From the NCBI GenBank assembly GCA_964510375.1, contig CAZEBR010000001.1, positions 1-64,000 on the forward strand: DNA of 64,000 nt, written 5' to 3'. This document shows positions 25,828-33,748 of this stretch, in pieces (position 1 is the stretch's first letter; the number at the start of each line of letters is the position of its first letter). A program made the translations under genes and the position numbers. This DNA comes from CAYLJV01 sp964510375 (lineage in GTDB: Archaea; Hadarchaeota; Hadarchaeia; Hadarchaeales; JAGGTB01). The notes below the pieces were generated by a model. That model worked only from the letters and a program-made list of their open reading frames with translations. It was not told the origin of the DNA and searched no databases.

Positions 25828-26337
25828 ATGACCGAAAACGAGTCCGCACTTCCAGAAGAAATTCATGTGGGCGTTTTGACCGTGAGCGATACGAGAGCAG
25901 CTTTGATAGAGGAAGGCCGTGACGAGGACGTCTCGGGAAAGACGATACAGAGAAAGCTCAAGGATGCGGGATTTTCATCCGTGCGAACCATTGTTCCCGA
26001 CGAGGAGGATATGATCCGGGAGGAGCTGGAAAGATTTATCTCTGACTCCAAGATAGACGCCATTGTGACTACCGGGGGGACGGGTCTATCCTCTAGGGAC
26101 AGGACCGTAGTGGTGGCGAGGGAGTTTTTCGACAGGGAATATCAGGGTTTCGGGGAGCTCTTGAGGAGAAGGGGTTACGAGGAGGCCGGTCTTCTAGGGG
26201 TATTTACCCATGCTACCGCGGGATTGGTGAATCAGAAACCGGTATTTTGTCTTCCCGGCGTACCCAATTCCGTGGAGATAGGGATGGATATACTCGTCGA
26301 GGATTTGAGAGAAATTTTAGAACACGCTCGTAGCTGA
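25828..26337 (+). CDS. moaB: molybdopterin adenylyltransferase-type protein (MoaB/MogA family)
   Basis: About 169 residues. MoCF-type fold: H-V-G-V-L-T-V-S-D-T-R, V-T-T-G-G-T-G-L-S-S-R-D (ATP/MPT-binding GGTG) and C-L-P-G-V-P-N-S-V. Adenylylates molybdopterin before Mo or W insertion. ATG 25828 is preceded by GGGTGAT; GTG 25819 is an alternative. No other molybdopterin gene is nearby. Confidence 0.92.
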   Translation: MTENESALPEEIHVGVLTVSDTRAALIEEGRDEDVSGKTIQRKLKDAGFSSVRTIVPDEEDMIREELERFISDSKIDAIVTTGGTGLSSRDRTVVVAREFFDREYQGFGELLRRRGYEEAGLLGVFTHATAGLVNQKPVFCLPGVPNSVEIGMDILVEDLREILEHARS

Positions 26338-26452
26338 TTTGACATGAATTTCCGATAGCCAAGAAGTTTAAATAAATTGGAAGTAAGAAGAATGTTGTAA
26401 AAAACTGGTGAAGACATTTGTATTTTGAAGAAATCCAAGGTGGTGATTAATA

Positions 26453-27196
26453 ATGAGTATTCTGGAAATTAGAGACCTCGACCTGTACATAGAGGACACG
26501 AAGATTCTCGATGACGTCAGTATGGATTTTAAGAAGGGAGAGGTTCAGGCTCTTGTTGGCCCGAATGGAGCTGGTAAGTCGACTTTGGCTTTTGCCATAA
26601 TGGGCCTTCAGGGCTATCGGAACATCGAGGGGGATATAGTATATAAGGGGGATTCTTTGAAGGATCTCAGTGTTTCCGAGAGAGCCGAAAGGGGTATTTC
26701 GCTTTCGTGGCAGGAACCAGCGAGGTATGAAGGGTTGACAGTTAGGAAGTTTATCAGCGCATCCGCCGGCAATGGAGAAATGGGGCCAGAGGATGCCCTC
26801 GAGAAAGTCGGGATGGACCCTGACGATTATCTGGACAGGGCGGTCGACACGGGCCTCAGCGGTGGCGAGAGGAAGAAGATAGAGATGGCGTCGATACTTG
26901 CCATGGGTCCGGAGCTGGTACTTCTCGATGAGCCGGATTCGGGAATAGACGTATCATCTTTGGAAAAGATATTTGATGCCATCAAAGTGCTCAAGGAGAA
27001 GGGAAAGACGGTGGTGTTGATTACTCACAGCGATACGGCGCTCGAGCAGGCCGAGTACGCTTTTCTTCTGTGTTGCGGTTCGGTAGTAGATCAGGGACCG
27101 GTCGAAGAGATAAGCGATTATTTTGAGGAAAAGTGCATTCCCTGCAATCACCAAAATAAACCGGAATTAAACGAGGAGATATCAGATGGAAGTTGA
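26453..27196 (+). CDS. sufC: Fe-S cluster assembly ATPase SufC
   Basis: 247 residues. Walker A G-P-N-G-A-G-K-S-T-L, Q-loop S-W-Q-E-P-A-R-Y-E-G (SufC type), signature L-S-G-G-E-R-K-K-I-E-M, Walker B L-V-L-L-D-E-P-D-S-G-I-D. Partner of SufB in building Fe-S clusters. AAGGTGGTGAT precedes ATG 26453. It overlaps sufB by 11 bases, so the two are coupled. Confidence 0.96.
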   Translation: MSILEIRDLDLYIEDTKILDDVSMDFKKGEVQALVGPNGAGKSTLAFAIMGLQGYRNIEGDIVYKGDSLKDLSVSERAERGISLSWQEPARYEGLTVRKFISASAGNGEMGPEDALEKVGMDPDDYLDRAVDTGLSGGERKKIEMASILAMGPELVLLDEPDSGIDVSSLEKIFDAIKVLKEKGKTVVLITHSDTALEQAEYAFLLCCGSVVDQGPVEEISDYFEEKCIPCNHQNKPELNEEISDGS

Positions 27197-28106
27197 TGAT
27201 CTTTACGAGGCGGCGGAGATTGAGGACGCTATCTCCAATCCCGATGTGGCCCATATTGCCATAAACAAGGATGAGGTTGTGGGTGAGAACTCGGTTCCGG
27301 GTTTGTCGGTAGAACACGACCTTATAAAGAACGGGGTTAATGTTCGGGTTAAGGTCGAGGAGGGGGCTGTGATAGAAAGACCAGTCCATATGTGCTTTGG
27401 TATGACTCAGGAAAAAGGAACCCAGCACATATTCTTGGAGATTGATGTCGGTGCCGGTGCTGAGATAGGTGTTTTGGCCCACTGTATCTTTCCTAGGGCG
27501 GTTAATGTCAAACATTTAATGGATGCGAGAATTAATGTCGGCGAAAATGCCGAATACAAGTACCTCGAAAAGCATATCCACAGCCAAGAAGGGGGTATTA
27601 AAGTTGAGCCGGAAGCTGACGTGGAGCTTAAGGAGGGAGCTAGGTTCAAGACGGACTTCGAACTGATTCAGGGTAGAGTAGGCGTGCTCGATATAGACTA
27701 TGAGACCACCTGTCATGAGGACAGCGTCATGGAAATGACCGCGAAGGTGAACGGTCAGGAGGACGACATCATAAAAATCTCCGAGATCGGACACTTGGTG
27801 GGTGAGGGTGCTAGGGGTGTTTTAACTACCAGGGTGGCTGCCAGAGATAACACCAAGGCAGATGTATACAATAAACTTTCAGCTTCCGCTCCCTATGCGA
27901 GGGGGCATGTCGATTGCAAGGAAATAATTCAAGGGGATGGAAAAGCTAATGCGGTGCCCGTCGTTCAGGTCAGCGACCCGGATGCTCACGTTACCCACGA
28001 GGCCGCTATCGGTAGCGTCGATAAGAAACAGTTGGAAACTCTCATGGCAAGGGGATTGTCTGAGGAAGAAGGAGCGGAGTTGATTATAGAGGGGCTCCTG
28101 AGCTAG
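27186..28106 (+). CDS. sufB: Fe-S cluster assembly scaffold SufB (short archaeal SufBD)
   Basis: 306 residues, right-handed beta-helix core. C-terminal family block: A-R-G-H-V-D-C-K-E-I-I-Q-G-D-G, P-V-V-Q-V-S-D-P-D-A-H-V-T-H-E-A-A-I-G-S-V and L-M-A-R-G-L-S-E-E-E-G. Shorter than bacterial SufB; minimal archaeal systems consist of SufC with one SufB-like scaffold, as here. ATG 27186 lies in the end of sufC behind GAGGAGAT. Confidence 0.95.
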   Translation: MEVDDLYEAAEIEDAISNPDVAHIAINKDEVVGENSVPGLSVEHDLIKNGVNVRVKVEEGAVIERPVHMCFGMTQEKGTQHIFLEIDVGAGAEIGVLAHCIFPRAVNVKHLMDARINVGENAEYKYLEKHIHSQEGGIKVEPEADVELKEGARFKTDFELIQGRVGVLDIDYETTCHEDSVMEMTAKVNGQEDDIIKISEIGHLVGEGARGVLTTRVAARDNTKADVYNKLSASAPYARGHVDCKEIIQGDGKANAVPVVQVSDPDAHVTHEAAIGSVDKKQLETLMARGLSEEEGAELIIEGLLS

Positions 28107-28123
28107 ACCGGGAAACCTCTATT

Positions 28124-29344
28124 TTAGAAATCCTGCAGGTACTCGACTTCGCTATCTTCAAGCTCTAGTTCCCTGGCTATTTTTTCGCCCTTTTCTCTGT
28201 CGTTCTGAAATATCGTGGCTAGGTATGGAATAAAGTCATTGATGGCCCGGTGGGGAGAGACGTGGTACTCGTCGGATATTTTTTTGGTCACACCGTCCCT
28301 GATACCTCTCTTTTTCTTGCTTCGTCCGTAGGCTTTTCTTGAGCTCGGATATCCGAATCTACCTTCCCCGGGTTTGCCCTTTCTGGCGAGGGCGATGCCG
28401 GGACCCATCAGGTCGGAGGCATATTTCCAGAATGAGTAGTTCTGCTTTTTTCTCGCCCTTCCGAGAAATATGTCCGCTCTGGCCAGTCTTTCGTATGCGT
28501 CCGCCAGATCGGGAATGTTGCCCATCATTTTCGGGAGGTTTTCCTCGATCCAGTCGATGGTGTCTTCGGGAGTCTCGTCTAGGTCTCTCAGGGCCTGCCT
28601 CGCTCCCTCCAGGTCGCGGGTCTTTTTCAGCTTTCCGAGCCCTTTGAAGATGTTTATCTTTCTATCCCTCTCCTGCGTCGTAATGTCCTCTTTTCTTATC
28701 TCTGTCTTTCCTTCGCAGATGGCCTGGAAGTCGTTTATCGCGGATCTAAGATCCCCGTCGGCCCTTTCCCCCAATTTTTTTAGCGCTCCGGGGTCTTTTA
28801 CCTCGATTCCTTCCTCTCTTGCAATTTGTCTGAGGACTTTCGCTATAGAACTTTTTCTGAGTCTCCTGAAGTTGACTTCTTTGGACTTGTTCCTGATACC
28901 GTTGGGTATCTCATACCTGTCGTTTCCGATCAGAATTATCGGGTTCTGCGTCTCGTTCAGGAGCTTGGAAATGGCTGTGTATCCACCTCGGTCCGAAGTT
29001 CCGTGAACGTTGTCGGCCTCGTCGAGAACTATTAACCTCTTTTCCTCGCCGCCCGTCAGGGACCCCATGCTCGCCGCTGATCCGGCTATCCGTTCTATCT
29101 CGCCTTTAGTCCTCTTGTTGCTGGCGTTCATCTCTATGATGTCCCATCCCCTTTCGTTCGCTAGGGCGGCGGCAGTGGCACTTTTTCCCGTCCCGGGCGG
29201 GCCGTAGAACAGGAGGGCGGGGTTTTCCGGCCGTCCTCTCTCCCAGCCGTCCGCCCACTTCTTGATATCTTTCATTGCCCGCCCCTGAGCGGCCACGTCG
29301 TTCAGAGTCTCGGGCCTGTATTTTTCGGTCCACGAGATTGACAT
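28124..29344 (-). CDS. rfcL: replication factor C large subunit
   Basis: 406 residues from ATG 29344 (the frame extends upstream to 29503 but the protein family begins at M-S-I-S-W-T-E-K-Y-R-P). Walker A F-Y-G-P-P-G-T-G-K-S-A, Walker B L-I-V-L-D-E-A-D. Sensor-1 region I-I-L-I-G-N-D. The large subunit of the archaeal clamp loader that places PCNA on DNA. No intein. The C-terminus lacks an obvious PIP box (it ends E-V-E-Y-L-Q-D-F, a Y/F-containing tail that may serve). Confidence 0.95.
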   Translation of the reverse strand: MSISWTEKYRPETLNDVAAQGRAMKDIKKWADGWERGRPENPALLFYGPPGTGKSATAAALANERGWDIIEMNASNKRTKGEIERIAGSAASMGSLTGGEEKRLIVLDEADNVHGTSDRGGYTAISKLLNETQNPIILIGNDRYEIPNGIRNKSKEVNFRRLRKSSIAKVLRQIAREEGIEVKDPGALKKLGERADGDLRSAINDFQAICEGKTEIRKEDITTQERDRKINIFKGLGKLKKTRDLEGARQALRDLDETPEDTIDWIEENLPKMMGNIPDLADAYERLARADIFLGRARKKQNYSFWKYASDLMGPGIALARKGKPGEGRFGYPSSRKAYGRSKKKRGIRDGVTKKISDEYHVSPHRAINDFIPYLATIFQNDREKGEKIARELELEDSEVEYLQDF

Positions 29345-29471
29345 TTCTATCCCTTTCAATAATTCTAATGTTAGAGTCTTAACAGTATTCTTATTCCGGT
29401 ACTTTTGAATTTCCGTAGAAATATTTTTCAATACAGTTCCGTTCCAATTCACATGAGAAGAGGTCTTTGAT

Positions 29472-30020
29472 ATGGAAGAGGGAAAGAGGACTAAGATTAG
29501 CAAACAGATGGCCTACCTGCTGAGGCACGAGCCCTCCGGTTTGGAGATTTCCGATGAGGGCTTCGTAGATTTGGAGGAACTTCTGGATAAACTTCGCGGG
29601 CGCTGGCCCGGGTTGGGAAAGGATGAAGTTCGCGAGGTCGTAGAGAGGGATCCCAAGGGCAGGTACGAGATAGATGGGAATAAAGTCAGGGCCAGGTACG
29701 GGCATTCCATAGACGTCGATCCGGATTTATCGCTCGCAAATGTCGATACCCTTTATCACGGAACTACTCCCAAGGCCGCGAGGAGCATTTTGGAGGAAGG
29801 TTTAAGGTCAAGAGGTCGTCAAAAAGTTCATCTTTCTCGAAATCCGGTGGATGCTGTGGAGGTCGGGAAGAGGAGGACGCAAAATCCAGTGGTCTTGGAG
29901 ATAGATGCGGAGGGGGCAATCAAAAAAGGAATAAAAATAGAAAGGGCGAGCGATAGGGTCTTTGTTTCTGAAGATGTTCCCCCGGAGTTTATTTCGTCCC
30001 GTGAAAGTCAGAATCCTTAG
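29472..30020 (+). CDS. kptA: RNA 2'-phosphotransferase (Tpt1/KptA)
   Basis: 182 residues. N-terminal winged-helix lobe with S-K-Q-M-A-Y-L-L-R-H-E-P; ADP-ribosyl lobe with L-Y-H-G-T-T, V-H-L-S-R-N-P and V-G-K-R-R. Uses NAD+ to remove the 2'-phosphate from RNA splice junctions. Divergent from rfcL. Family residues (Arg-His near the start, His-Gly, Arg-Arg) are intact. Confidence 0.93.
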   Translation: MEEGKRTKISKQMAYLLRHEPSGLEISDEGFVDLEELLDKLRGRWPGLGKDEVREVVERDPKGRYEIDGNKVRARYGHSIDVDPDLSLANVDTLYHGTTPKAARSILEEGLRSRGRQKVHLSRNPVDAVEVGKRRTQNPVVLEIDAEGAIKKGIKIERASDRVFVSEDVPPEFISSRESQNP

Positions 30021-30043
30021 TTTTCTTTCATTTATCTAGAGAT

Positions 30044-30232
30044 TTATTCCTTCCAAGATATGGCGTCTACCGGACAGCCGTCTATAGCTTGCTGAATTGT
30101 TGATTCGTCGGCCCCTTCCGGGTCCTTAACTTCAGATTTCCCGTCATCGTCCAATTCGAAGACTTCTGGTGCGAGTCCCACGCAAACCGCGTGCCCTTGA
30201 CATATGTCTTTATCTACGACAGGTTCTTTCAT
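30044..30232 (-). CDS. [3Fe-4S]-type single-cluster ferredoxin
   Basis: 62 residues from ATG 30232. Cluster ligands: D-K-D-I-C-Q-G-H-A-V-C-V-G-L-A-P-E-V-F and D-G-C-P-V-D-A-I. The second ligand position is His (C-x2-H-x2-C ... C-P), and the usual third Cys is missing. That matches the three-cysteine ferredoxins found with P450s in bacteria. A longer frame to 30544 is the antisense of the next gene. Diverges from superoxide reductase across 109 bases. Confidence 0.85.
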   Translation of the reverse strand: MKEPVVDKDICQGHAVCVGLAPEVFELDDDGKSEVKDPEGADESTIQQAIDGCPVDAISWKE

Positions 30233-30341
30233 TATTATACACCCTGAATAATTAAGCACTTGAAATCCTAATAGCTTTTCGGAATTTGAAGACGAAAATT
30301 TTATCTTGGCTCGGATAAAAACTACGTGAGGGGTGACAAAT
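30233..30341. promoter_or_regulatory. shared divergent promoter region (ferredoxin / superoxide reductase)
   Basis: 109 bases between two divergent redox genes. An AT-rich tract TTTTATC near 30298 fits a TATA element for the plus-strand gene; AATAATTAAG near 30248 may serve the ferredoxin. GGGGTGA precedes ATG 30342. No clear palindrome. Confidence 0.4.
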
Positions 30342-30728
30342 ATGGGAGAACAATCCTGCGATGATGATTTATTCTGCGGCGTAAACTTACCTTCCACGGA
30401 CGAACCGGACGAAATGAGTGCTTTGGAAAAGAAACACGCTGTGATAATCGACGCTCCGGACGAGGTCCGGGAAAACGAACCTTTCGAGGTTGAAGTCAAA
30501 GTTGGGGAGTACAAGGAACATCCGAACGAACCCGGGCATTTCATCGAGTGGATGGAGCTTTATTCAGGGGATACTTTCCTTTCGAGGCTCACTTTGACTC
30601 CGGGTAAAAGTCACTACGTGATGAAGACCACGGTCAAACTCGACCACGCCCACCCGTTGAAGGCTTGGGCGAAGTGTAATCTGCACGGTCTCTGGGAAGG
30701 TAGTAAAGAAATAAAAGTAGTAGAATAG
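30342..30728 (+). CDS. superoxide reductase (neelaredoxin type)
   Basis: 128 residues from ATG 30342. The iron site is complete: K-K-H-A (His), E-H-P-N-E-P-G-H (two His) and A-K-C-N-L-H-G-L-W (Cys and His), the His4-Cys center that reduces superoxide to peroxide without making O2. An N-terminal D-D-D-L-F-C-G-V-N precedes the domain but the desulfoferrodoxin rubredoxin-like site is lacking, so this is the one-iron class. Needs an electron donor; the divergent ferredoxin is a candidate. Confidence 0.94.
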   Translation: MGEQSCDDDLFCGVNLPSTDEPDEMSALEKKHAVIIDAPDEVRENEPFEVEVKVGEYKEHPNEPGHFIEWMELYSGDTFLSRLTLTPGKSHYVMKTTVKLDHAHPLKAWAKCNLHGLWEGSKEIKVVE

Positions 30729-30790
30729 GGAACTGACGTCTATCCCTATCCTTTCTTATTTTTTATTCGGTTTTTTTCGGAGAAATTCGT

Positions 30791-33124
30791 TTAGTAGTAG
30801 GCCTTCATCTCTTCCTTCGCTTCTTCGGCTATTTCCTTTCCGTGTTTCTTCTCGAACTCCTCGTAAGTGTCTATGATTTCGTCGGTTATCGACGCGCCTA
30901 CGGATTTCAGCGCCTGGTCAAAGTGTTTTTTCTTGACTTCGTCCGTTTCGACGTCCTCTCTGAGTGCGAGCATCGCAGCCTCTCTGCAAACCGCAGATAT
31001 GTCGGCTCCGCTGTAACCTTCGGTTCTTCTGGCGTAGTCCTCTAGATCCACGTCGTCCGAGAGCGGAACTCTCTCCGTGTGAATTCTGAATATCTCTTTG
31101 CGCGCTTCCATGTCCGGCGCTCCGACCATCATTACTCTGTCGAATCGTCCTGGCCTGAGCAGTGCCGGGTCCACCAAGTCGGGCCTGTTTGTCGCACCTA
31201 TTACTATGACGTTCTCCAGCTCTTCCAGACCGTCAAGCTCGGTGAGAAGCTGGCTGATTACTCTCTCTCCGACCTGTGATCCGGCGGATCTCATTCCTCT
31301 TTTCGGGACCATTGCGTCAATCTCGTCGAAGAATATCACCGTAGGAGCGGCTTGCCTCGCCTTTTTGAACGTTTCTCTGACCGCTTTTTCCGATTCTCCT
31401 ACCCATTTGGATAAAAGTTCCGGTCCCTTGATGGAAATGAAGTTGGCGTCGCTCTCAGTGGCTACCGCTCTGGCGAGCATCGTCTTTCCGGTTCCGGGCG
31501 GTCCGTAGAGCATAATTCCGTTGGGAGCTTCTATCCCTACGCGCTCGAATATCTCCGGACTGTTCAGGGGCCATTCGACGGCCTCACGAAGCTGTTGTTT
31601 CGTTTCTTCCAGACCTCCAATGTCGTCCCAGTGGGTGTCCGGGACCTGCACGAGTACCTCCCTCATCGCTGAGGGTTCGACCTGCTGTCTTGCCTTCTGG
31701 AAGTTGTCCTTTGTGACTTTGAGTTCATCCAGCGTTTCCGACGGAATCTTTTTCTCTTCGAGATCGATCTCTGGAAGTATCTCTCTCAGCGAGTTCATGG
31801 CCGCTTCCCTGGCGAATGACGCCAAGTCCGCTCCGACGTATCCGTGGGTGTTATCCGCAAGCTTGTCTATGTCCACATTGTNNNNNNNNNNNNNNNNNNN
31901 NNNNNNNNNNNNNNNNNNNNNNNNNNNNNNNNNNNNNNNNNNNNNNNNNNNNNNNNNNNNNNNNNNNNNNNNNNNNNNNNNNNNNNNNNCCCTGTCGGGG
32001 ACGCCTATTTCGATTTCTCGATCGAATCTCCCGGGGCGCCTCAGAGCGGGGTCCACGGCGTCGACCCTGTTCGTTGCAGCTATGACTATGATCTTTCCTC
32101 TAGCTTCCAGGCCGTCCATTAACGACAGAAGCTGGGAGACTACTCTCTTTTCCACGTCTCCGGTCGCCTCCTCTCGACTGGACGCGATTGCGTCGATCTC
32201 GTCTATGAAGATAATTGCCGGAGCGTTCTTTTCCGCTTCTTCGAAAATGTTTCTCAGCTTCTTTTCGGATTCTCCGTAGAACTTCGACATTATTTCCGGT
32301 CCCGCTATTGACTGGAAGTACGCGTCGGATTCGTTGGCCACGGCCTTGGCGGTGAGTGTCTTGCCCGTTCCGGGGGGACCGTGTAAGAGAACTCCCTTTG
32401 GAGGTTCGATACCGAGCTGATCGAACAGTTCGGGATGACGAAGAGGCAGTTCTACCATTTCCCTAACTCTCTGGATCTCTTTTTCGAGTCCTCCGATGTC
32501 CTCGTAAGTAACCGCTGGCGCTGCCGTGCCCTCGACTTCCGCTGGCTGAGATGACACGTTCACCTTCGTTCGCTTAGTGACCAGCGCTATATCGCTCGGG
32601 CTGATGTCGGTGACCATGAAGCGAATTTCGCCGAGTCCGAAAGATGAAGACGGAGTCATTTCCTGAAACATGCCTCCGAATATTTGGGAGAAAAGGTCTC
32701 CCTGGAGTCCGGTCGGCGTAATGAGGTCTCCTTTCGATGCCGGACGTCCTATCAGACTTCGCTTGAAGGCACGTCCTCCGCCCCTTATTTGAATGTTTCT
32801 CTCGGTGGGAGCAATAGTAATCCTGTCGGCCTCTTCAACTTCGGCCTCCTTGACGGTGACCTTTTCGCCGATGGAGGTACCGACGTTCTGCCTTTCCAGG
32901 CCGTCCAGCCTGATTATATCAAGACCTTCGTCTTCCCTGTAGTTAGATCTCACTATTGCGCCCGATTTCTTTTCGCCCCTTATCTCGACGATGTCTCCCT
33001 GTTTCACACCGAGCTCTTCCATCGCTCTCCTGCTTATCCTAGCAACGCTCTTGCCGACGTCCTTTTGCCTCCGTGCTTCCGCTACTGTTAGTTTTAGTTC
33101 TCCTTTTTCATTGCTTTCTGGCAA
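30791..33124 (-). CDS. cdc48: CDC48/VAT-type double AAA+ ATPase
   Basis: 777 residues. N-domain (1-190: double-psi barrel with R-R-A-M-E-E-L-G-V-K-Q-G-D) and two AAA modules, each with Walker A G-P-P-G-T-G-K-T and Walker B (I-I-F-I-D-E-I-D and V-I-F-F-D-E-I-D). Unfolds proteins for degradation or remodelling. It ends in A-Y-Y, resembling the HbYX tail that docks on the proteasome. A 108-N gap falls in the end of D1. TTG 33124 follows GAGGTG. The promoter contains a 20-base palindrome. Confidence 0.96.
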   Translation of the reverse strand: MPESNEKGELKLTVAEARRQKDVGKSVARISRRAMEELGVKQGDIVEIRGEKKSGAIVRSNYREDEGLDIIRLDGLERQNVGTSIGEKVTVKEAEVEEADRITIAPTERNIQIRGGGRAFKRSLIGRPASKGDLITPTGLQGDLFSQIFGGMFQEMTPSSSFGLGEIRFMVTDISPSDIALVTKRTKVNVSSQPAEVEGTAAPAVTYEDIGGLEKEIQRVREMVELPLRHPELFDQLGIEPPKGVLLHGPPGTGKTLTAKAVANESDAYFQSIAGPEIMSKFYGESEKKLRNIFEEAEKNAPAIIFIDEIDAIASSREEATGDVEKRVVSQLLSLMDGLEARGKIIVIAATNRVDAVDPALRRPGRFDREIEIGVPDRXXXXXXXXXXXXXXXXXXXXXXXXXXXXXXXXXXXXXNVDIDKLADNTHGYVGADLASFAREAAMNSLREILPEIDLEEKKIPSETLDELKVTKDNFQKARQQVEPSAMREVLVQVPDTHWDDIGGLEETKQQLREAVEWPLNSPEIFERVGIEAPNGIMLYGPPGTGKTMLARAVATESDANFISIKGPELLSKWVGESEKAVRETFKKARQAAPTVIFFDEIDAMVPKRGMRSAGSQVGERVISQLLTELDGLEELENVIVIGATNRPDLVDPALLRPGRFDRVMMVGAPDMEARKEIFRIHTERVPLSDDVDLEDYARRTEGYSGADISAVCREAAMLALREDVETDEVKKKHFDQALKSVGASITDEIIDTYEEFEKKHGKEIAEEAKEEMKAYY
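31882..31989. other. assembly gap (108 N) inside cdc48
   Basis: Undetermined bases; frame preserved across the gap, which removes about 36 residues at the end of the D1 module. Confidence 0.95.
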
Positions 33125-33171
33125 AATTTTACACCTCGATATGAGTAATGAGTCCGCATCCTAATAAAGCT

Positions 33172-33191
33172 TTTGTTGTATATACAACAAA
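33172..33191 (-). promoter_or_regulatory. 20-base perfect palindrome in the cdc48 promoter
   Basis: TTTGTTGTATATACAACAAA is a perfect palindrome 47 bases before the cdc48 start. Its centre GTATATAC can act as TATA box, so a bound regulator would block TBP. TTATTAGGAT (minus strand) follows it. A near copy lies upstream of the neighbouring gene at 33478-33496. Confidence 0.65.
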
Positions 33192-33197
33192 TATTTT

Positions 33198-33467
33198 CTA
33201 CTCTTCTTTCACGACGAATTTTTTCCACTTGAGGTGAGAGTCGTATTTTTTGAAGATTTTCACAACTTTGGGTGCGTGCTTTTTGTCGACCAATAGGGCG
33301 CTCCTGTTTACGAAGTCCCAGACGTCCTCGGGCAACTCGTCGAGGATACCATCCGTGTGCCTCTTACCGGACTTTGTCTTGTAGTCGTATCCTCGGAGAT
33401 CCCTGTAGAAGAGTGTCGCCTTCGATCCCTTCGATTTTATGTCCCAAAGAAGCAACACTCTCTTCAT
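33198..33467 (-). CDS. unknown small basic protein co-regulated with cdc48
   Basis: 89 residues from ATG 33467; an upstream ATG in frame at 33542 would add a low-quality leader that covers the promoter. Sequence features: K-R-V-L-L-L-W-D-I-K-S-K-G-S-K at the start, two lysine-rich stretches, no cysteine. I do not recognise the family. It lies upstream of cdc48 on the same strand, 73 bases away, and its promoter has a variant of the cdc48 palindrome. Confidence 0.62.
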   Translation of the reverse strand: MKRVLLLWDIKSKGSKATLFYRDLRGYDYKTKSGKRHTDGILDELPEDVWDFVNRSALLVDKKHAPKVVKIFKKYDSHLKWKKFVVKEE

Positions 33468-33477
33468 TTTTATCCAA

Positions 33478-33496
33478 TTGTTGTATATATAACATA
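33478..33496 (-). promoter_or_regulatory. second, imperfect copy of the cdc48 promoter palindrome
   Basis: TTGTTGTATATATAACATA (plus strand) matches the cdc48 palindrome at most positions and also spans a TATA-like core, just upstream of ATG 33467. On the minus strand TTATTAGGAT precedes it. Confidence 0.5.
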
Positions 33497-33748
33497 TCCT
33501 AATAAAAAATTGTTCTTCCTGTTTTTCTGTAATTGACATCATCCCTAGGCTGGTCTCTATCGTCTCGGAGCTATACTCCGGGTTCTACTTGTGAACTTTT
33601 CATAGATTCTTAAATGTTTAAAATAGTTTTCAATCATTACAAAAACCCATTTTAAGTTTTATTAAATTTTATAATCGTCTTTCATCGTTTATTTATAAAA
33701 AAACAGCAATTATCACATTTGATAACTAATTTTGAGGAAAATTTATTA

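Noticed and set aside
28124..29503. 459-residue RFC-L
   Set aside because: The extra 53 residues do not fit the family and contain the promoter; start at 29344 is standard.
30044..30544. 166-residue protein ending with the ferredoxin
   Set aside because: The first 104 residues are antisense to superoxide reductase and its promoter; the ferredoxin starts at ATG 30232.
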